Made by a program: the position numbers and the translations under genes. Below, one piece after another: positions 55,513 through 60,000 of a stretch of 60,000 nucleotides of DNA (its first letter is position 1; each line of letters begins with the position of its first letter). The stretch is taken from positions 9,470,813 to 9,530,812 of the forward strand of contig NC_064041.1 of assembly GCF_932526225.1 (NCBI RefSeq). The letters run 5' to 3'. The stretch comes from Nematostella vectensis. Lineage: Eukaryota > Cnidaria > Anthozoa > Actiniaria > Edwardsiidae. A model generated the notes under the pieces. It saw only the letters and a list, made by a program, of their open reading frames with translations. It searched no databases and had not been told where the DNA came from.

Positions 55513-56436
55513 ATAACACGGATCTTATGGCTCTACCTGCAAAGGGGATGTTAAAGACATGTCTGCCACCTACTTTCAGGACAGGACATTCAGTCCAAAA
55601 ATATATTTTCAATGAACCTTGTCCATCGCGTTCGGTCTATTTTCACGAATGACAACAATGCTCACCATATATGGCGTAAGGCTTTTCTTGGATTCAGTTC
55701 AAGAGAAGCCAATTGCAGTGTAATTTTCTTTCTACATCCGAAAAGAGCAGTTAAAAAGTATTACAGATGATAAGATAAATCCGTGAATTTCGTGATTTCC
55801 CCTTTTGCAAAAAGTGGTCACAAACATCTTATAATATCCATCCATTTTCTATTCAACGCATTTTCTATTAAAGTGACGACGAAAAGAGTGACTCCAGCTC
55901 GGAATCTCGATATTTATTTGTTTTGTGAAATATTTTTTTATCCAATCAGAGTCTCGCTTAGCCAGGCGACCGCACTAGGCGAAATAGAGCATGATACTGA
56001 ATCGTGATGAGTTTGCAGTGAAAAGTAACTAAAGCTTACGACGATAAACGTAACCATAGCAACGCATGACATACCTAGATAAACCTTTTTTCACTTTATA
56101 TATTCTGGAAGGGCCCATCAAATAGCAAATTCTTGAAGTCCAAGAACAAAATAAAAAAAATCGCTAGCAGCATGCTCACGTCAGCAAAACCTGATTTCAT
56201 CATTTAATGACAAAAATCGGTCAATAACTAGCGGACAGCAGTGAACTACATGCTAATAGGTTAAGAAAACAAAATTGTCAATAAAATCGATGTCATAAAC
56301 AGCAAATTCGATTTGATAGATACTGGTAGGACGTCATCGACAACAGCCGTGTATTCGAAGCAAACTCCGCTAGGCAGTGTCTAAATCTTTATATGACATT
56401 ATTACATTTATGTGTTTACATTTGTGGGCTCTACAG
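55513..56436. other. AT-rich DNA, no supported gene
   Basis: No exon with good splice signals. It is probably intron upstream of the two exons at 56.4-56.7 kb. Confidence 0.4.
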
Positions 56437-56518
56437 CGCTTTTACGTTTTCAAGGCTGGACAGAGTCCCCCTCACGGATCTAAATGGCGTCCACAGAGTG
56501 CCACAGTATGTGCTGGAA
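56437..56518 (+). CDS. penultimate exon of an unknown plus-strand gene
   Basis: The acceptor is tttgtgggctctacag; one base completes a codon, then 27 codons follow: AFTFSRLDRVPLTDLNGVHR and VPQYVLE, to donor GAA|GTACCT. It ends in phase 0, which the next exon at 56603 accepts. Composition is clearly protein-like. The previous exon must leave two bases. Family not recognised. Confidence 0.55.
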
Positions 56519-56602
56519 GTACCTAAAAAACGCGTATTAATTTTTTTGTCTTTTTTTTTTGTCTTAATTGTTTTACTTTATTTCTTCTAAATCTGCTATG
56601 AG

Positions 56603-56728
56603 TTGCAATTATCGGGTATTTCCACGTTGGCCAAGAAGGTAGAGATGGAGTTAACTGGGGGCTTTGTAAGTGTCTGTCAACTACTGACCACAGAACAACG
56701 AGATGCTTTTAATTTGCCTCTTCCATAA
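56603..56728 (+). CDS. last exon of an unknown plus-strand gene
   Basis: 41 codons and TAA in phase 0: LQLSGISTLAKKVEMELTGG, FVSVCQLLTTEQRDAFNLPL, P. The acceptor is tttcttctaaatctgctatgag. Joined to the exon at 56437 it gives ...QYVLE-LQLSGIS without a break. A donor-like GTAAGT lies inside (56665) and could be used alternatively. No family is recognised. Confidence 0.52.
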   Translation: MQLSGISTLAKKVEMELTGGFVSVCQLLTTEQRDAFNLPLP

Positions 56729-56762
56729 AGCTATTTGATTGTGATTTCTTTTCTTGATATCT

Positions 56763-56793
56763 AAACCCTCTAATATTAAATATTAGAGGGTTT
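56763..56793. repeat. 31-bp perfect palindrome in the 3' flank
   Basis: AAACCCTCTAATATT and its exact reverse complement surround a single A. It lies 35 bases after the stop of the exon at 56603. It could fold as a hairpin in the 3' UTR, or be a remnant of a small inverted-repeat element. Confidence 0.85.
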
Positions 56794-57342
56794 GGATGGT
56801 GAAACTTTCGTCGCAAATAGCGCAAAACGGCACTGGAATAAACTGTCACATATTTGCGGTAATTGACGCTTTGAGGCACGCAAGAACGAAACCAGCTTAC
56901 TAAGCAGACAAGGACATAGAACGAAGCCCCCGAAACATGTTAAAATGGCATATTTCCGCCGGTCTGTATTAGTTGATATTCATTCTTTGAAAAAATATAT
57001 AAACATTAATTATGGAACTCTATCAGCTAGGGTTATCTGCTTCATACCGAGTGGTTGGAATTCAAGGGCGTCTGCTGGCGCCCACGCTTTGGCCCGTACT
57101 AGCATAGGGTAGAGCGAGGCTCTCGCCTCGGAAACAATTGTATTAATTTGATTTGAGAAAATATAGGGCTGCAATGAAGATAAACAAATGATCCGAGTCT
57201 TCATGATACATTTTATGAACGCACAACAAGCATTGAACTTGTATGAAAATTCTCCCTTATCGGTAGGGGATTTTGTAACTTCTGACAGGCCCATTAATTA
57301 CAGCCGCGCTGGTTGTAATAAAGATTTGTAACCTTTATTGGA

Positions 57343-57413
57343 GCCATAAGTGTAATAACTGGCTCTTAATGTAATAACGGCTCTTAGTCTAATAACAAGT
57401 GTGTAATAATGAC
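57343..57413 (+). repeat. short TGTAATAAC array
   Basis: GTGTAATAACTGGCTCTTAA, TGTAATAACGGCTCTTAG and a TCTAATAAC unit follow at about 20-bp steps. It matches the left arm of the fold-back element at 58490 and may be a detached or outer part of it. Confidence 0.75.
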
Positions 57414-57594
57414 TTGGGAGGACTTCTGGAGACCGTGAATGGTACCTTTATTTCTGACAAGTGCTCAGTGGGTACAGTTGAGAGTAAAGTGAAAGATTTA
57501 CAAGTTGTTTCTATTTATAGTAAAATAAGTAGTAGGTTGATTGACAAGTACTGACCACGTGCGCAGAGTGCAGTGATTGGACAATACTTCACAA

Positions 57595-57846
57595 TACTAA
57601 CAGCTCATTAGATATCATTAACTGTCGGCAAAATTAGCGAGGACAAAGGAAAGTTTTGAAAAGAGTTTTTAACTGAGTTAAAAAACTCTTTTCAAAACTT
57701 TCCTTTGTCCTCGCTGGCAAAATTAGCGAGGACAAAGGAAAGTTTTGAAAAGAGTTTTTAACTGAGTTAAAAAACTCTTTTCAAAACTTTCCTTTGTCCT
57801 CGCTAATTTTGCCAACAGTTAATGATATCTAATGTAGCTGTTAGTA
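57595..57846. repeat. 252-bp nested palindrome with two 80-bp hairpins
   Basis: Outer arms (TACTAACAGCT...ATTAGATATCATTAACTGT at 57595-57625, mirrored at 57815-57846) enclose two direct copies, 89 bp apart, of a near-perfect hairpin. These lie at 57636-57715 and 57725-57804, each starting AGCGAGGACAAAGGAAAG and centred on AACTGAGTT. The whole stretch is self-complementary, so it can fold as one long stem or as two hairpins. There is no coding frame. Confidence 0.92.
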
Positions 57847-58326
57847 GTCTTAAAAGGATAAAAAAAGAATGTCCTTTGCCATGAAACTAAGGGGGTCGGT
57901 AGGAGAATTAAAAAGGTAACTTTGGAGAAACAAATATTTAACTTATAATCGAAATTTACTGAATGTAAGGGGAAAGAAGTGGTCGTCCAAGTAGCGTAGA
58001 TGTGGTATTTCCTGACTACTCAGATTTCCAACCTAGCAACACTAAGCAACTCCTACTAGTGTGTGGGCGGTCCTACGTGGAGCGTTATACCGATAGTCAA
58101 CGTCCGACATGGAAACTGTATAAACAGAAGACTCGTTAATTTACTTACTCAACGGAAAGTAGAAGACATATATGTTCCGAAACATTGTTCGATCCCGCAA
58201 AGGTCATTATTGCACTAATCCTTATAATTTAAAAACTTAAAATGCTTCAGAAATACTTTAAACCTTTACCTTTCCTTAGAGTAATTATCTTGACTTGTAT
58301 ATTTCCTTACTACAATTAACATAACA

Positions 58327-58482
58327 GGGCCGTAGCAAGGGGTGGGGCACTGGGGGCACGTGCCCCTCCCCCCCTCCCCAATATTTGAAAGAAAAATAAT
58401 GAAATGACCTGTAGGGGCGTGGCTGTGCCCCCGATATTTTCTTAAAGTTTTGTATTGTGCCCCTCCAATATTTCGAGGCCTC
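58327..58482. mobile_element. C/G-rich MITE-like element
   Basis: It begins GGGCCGTAGCAAGGGGTGGG, close to the GGCCCGTAGCCA terminal word of the element at 46922. Inside it repeats tgcccctcccccc, gtgcccccgatattttctt and gtgcccctccaatatttcg. The right terminal repeat is not clear. Confidence 0.45.
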
Positions 58483-58489
58483 ATACCAA

Positions 58490-59102
58490 GTTGCTCTTAA
58501 GGTAATAACTGGCTCTTAGCGTAATACCTAGTGGAACTCAATGTGATAATGACTCTTAACGTAATACCATGTGGCTCCCCGTAATAACTGGCCCCAAGCT
58601 GCAAACGGTGAGGCCCCAGTGTAATAATGGGTCTTGATGTAACAACGAGTGGCTGGTGATTTCTTGAGAAATGTCGCCCCCGAATAAACGCCGCACCTGG
58701 ATTGCAAGAAATTAAATAGACGCCGCAGCACAGCGTCTGTTCGAGCCTTGGTTACGATCAAGCCCAGGTTTACCTTAAACCACTTGTTATCACGTCAAGG
58801 TTCATTATTACACTGGGGGCCTCACTTTTTGCAGCTTGGGGCCAGTTATTACATTAGGATCCACTTGGTATTACGTTAGGAGCCAATTATTACAGTAAGT
58901 GACACTTGGTTTACGCTAAGAACAAGTTATTACATTAAGAGCCACTTGGTATTAAGCTAAGAGTCAGTTATTACATTAAGAGGCACTTGGTATTAAGCTA
59001 AGAGTCAGTTATTACATTAAGAGCCACTTTGTATTAAGCTAAGAGTCAGTTATTACATTAAGAGGCACTTTGTATTACGCTTAGAGCCAGTTATTACAGT
59101 TA
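58490..59102. mobile_element. fold-back element with TGTAATAAC sub-repeats in its arms
   Basis: The left arm (58490-58655) is made of about 20-bp units such as GTAATAACTGGCTCTTAG and GTAATACCAAGTGGCTC. The right arm (58778-59102) is their reverse complement (GAGCCACTTGGTATTA, GTCAGTTATTACATTAAG). The block GGCCCCAAGCTGCAAA with GTGAGGCCCCAGTGTAATAA on the left is mirrored at 58811-58858. The 120-bp centre holds aataaacgccgcacctgg and agacgccgcagcac words of another MITE type. It looks like a non-autonomous fold-back transposon whose right arm has expanded. Confidence 0.8.
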
Positions 59103-60000
59103 GGGCTTCAACAACCCTTAGTTAGAGAACTCATTGAAAGAAAATTTCTGGTAAAATTCATTTGCACCACTTTTTTGTGCTTACATGCATGTTAGGGAAG
59201 GGTCATTATTTGACGGGAGGACTGCAATGTTTGGGGGACGGGTCGCGATTTTTTGAGCCTCGATTTAGGGGAGGGCCTCAATTATTGATACAGGGTTTAG
59301 GGGAGGGCCTTATTTTTTGAACAAGTATTCTGATCAATTTATTCCGAGCCTCCTCTTTTTAGTTAATTGTTTATTGATTCTCAAGTGAGGTGAGTATTTT
59401 ACAAGACTAATGTTTTTTACATGATTACAGAAATGTATTAAATTAAATAAATACATTGTTCACTATTATTTTGGTATTTTTCCCCCTCACAAGCCCCTCC
59501 CTTATTCTCCATCCCACCCGTCCCCATTCCTCACCATCCCTCCCCAGCCTACCCCTACCCACCCCGCCCAACCCATCATGACTAGTGTGAGCAAAAGGAA
59601 AAGCAGAGGGACGCAAGAACAACTACAAACAGAAAAGAAGAAAAAAAAGGATAAATTTTAAATATTCAAATGGTACCTGGGCCTGCGGCTGCAATAAAGA
59701 TTCGCCAAAGATGGTCTTTAGCCTTTTTGCTTATAATTTATTTATTTTGTCCCATTTTCGTTTGTGGTAGGAAAGGGAATCATTTTTAATCGCGCATATT
59801 CTTTCCAATCGTTCGTATTCTTTAATTCTTACTAAAAGCTGCTGCAGATTCAAAAGACAAGGGTTTTGTCTCACTTTATATACAAAAAGTTTGAAAATAA
59901 GCACCAGGACATCACTGGGTGTTGAGTCAGATCCCAAAATAATATTTTGATAAGTCATGTTTGGAAGAGTGATATTGTTTTGTGTTAAAAGAGATTTGAA
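59103..60000. other. AT- and C-rich DNA, no supported gene
   Basis: 59215-59310 has G-rich gggg-agggcctc repeats. 59478-59575 is a pyrimidine tract of C-rich words on the plus strand. The minus-strand frame at 59731-59958 (75 codons) has no splice or start support. Confidence 0.45.

Noticed and set aside
1-60000. CRISPR arrays, bacterial operons, ribosome binding sites
   Set aside because: The repeats here are satellites and transposons without CRISPR spacing or cas genes, and the introns and splice sites show a eukaryotic genome.

Overview
The window looks like nuclear DNA of a marine invertebrate, most likely an anthozoan cnidarian (sea anemone or coral). The reasons are AT-rich sequence with short exons bounded by ordinary GT-AG introns, a degenerate copy of a large uncharacterised protein family that I remember as highly repeated in cnidarian genomes, an EMI+EGF gene, a Crypton-derived recombinase gene, many MITE-like repeats and a hammerhead-ribozyme tandem repeat. 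The species cannot be fixed from the sequence. Most genes show only as short exons, which I read by eye from splice sites, frame and phase.

Layout. 0.4-2.5 kb (+): three phase-compatible exons give an EMI domain followed by an EGF module, as in EGFL7/8-like secreted proteins. 2.6-6.4 kb: an apparently exact 1,915-bp tandem duplication. 6.2-10.3 kb (-): a multi-exon pseudogene with a C2H2-like finger and a helix-rich C-terminal module; its last exon is cut by the duplication. 11.6-16.8 kb: a 33-bp satellite with higher-order repeats of about 1.43 kb. 17.0-17.6 kb: possible exons on both strands. 17.6-32.6 kb: AT-rich with no gene I can support. 32.7-34.4 kb (+): the one long intact ORF, a Crypton/DUF3504 protein behind a well-spaced TATA box and initiator. 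37.9-53.9 kb: scattered short exon candidates on both strands, MITEs, a 22-bp minisatellite and a 3.03-kb TTAA-flanked inverted-repeat element that encloses its own minus-strand exons. 54.0-55.1 kb: three tandem 353-bp units, each with a complete type I hammerhead ribozyme (a retrozyme-like array), joined to a TGTAATAA-type minisatellite. 56.4-56.7 kb (+): two exons ending a gene. 57.3-59.1 kb: nested palindromes and a fold-back structure built from related TGTAATAAC sub-repeats.

The genes show no operon-like cooperation. The window reads as gene-sparse DNA shaped by tandem and transposable repeats. The hammerhead array and the TTAA-bounded element are the best candidates for unusual biology. 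Exon calls without a recognised domain are inferences from splice signals, phase and codon texture, and their confidences are set low accordingly.
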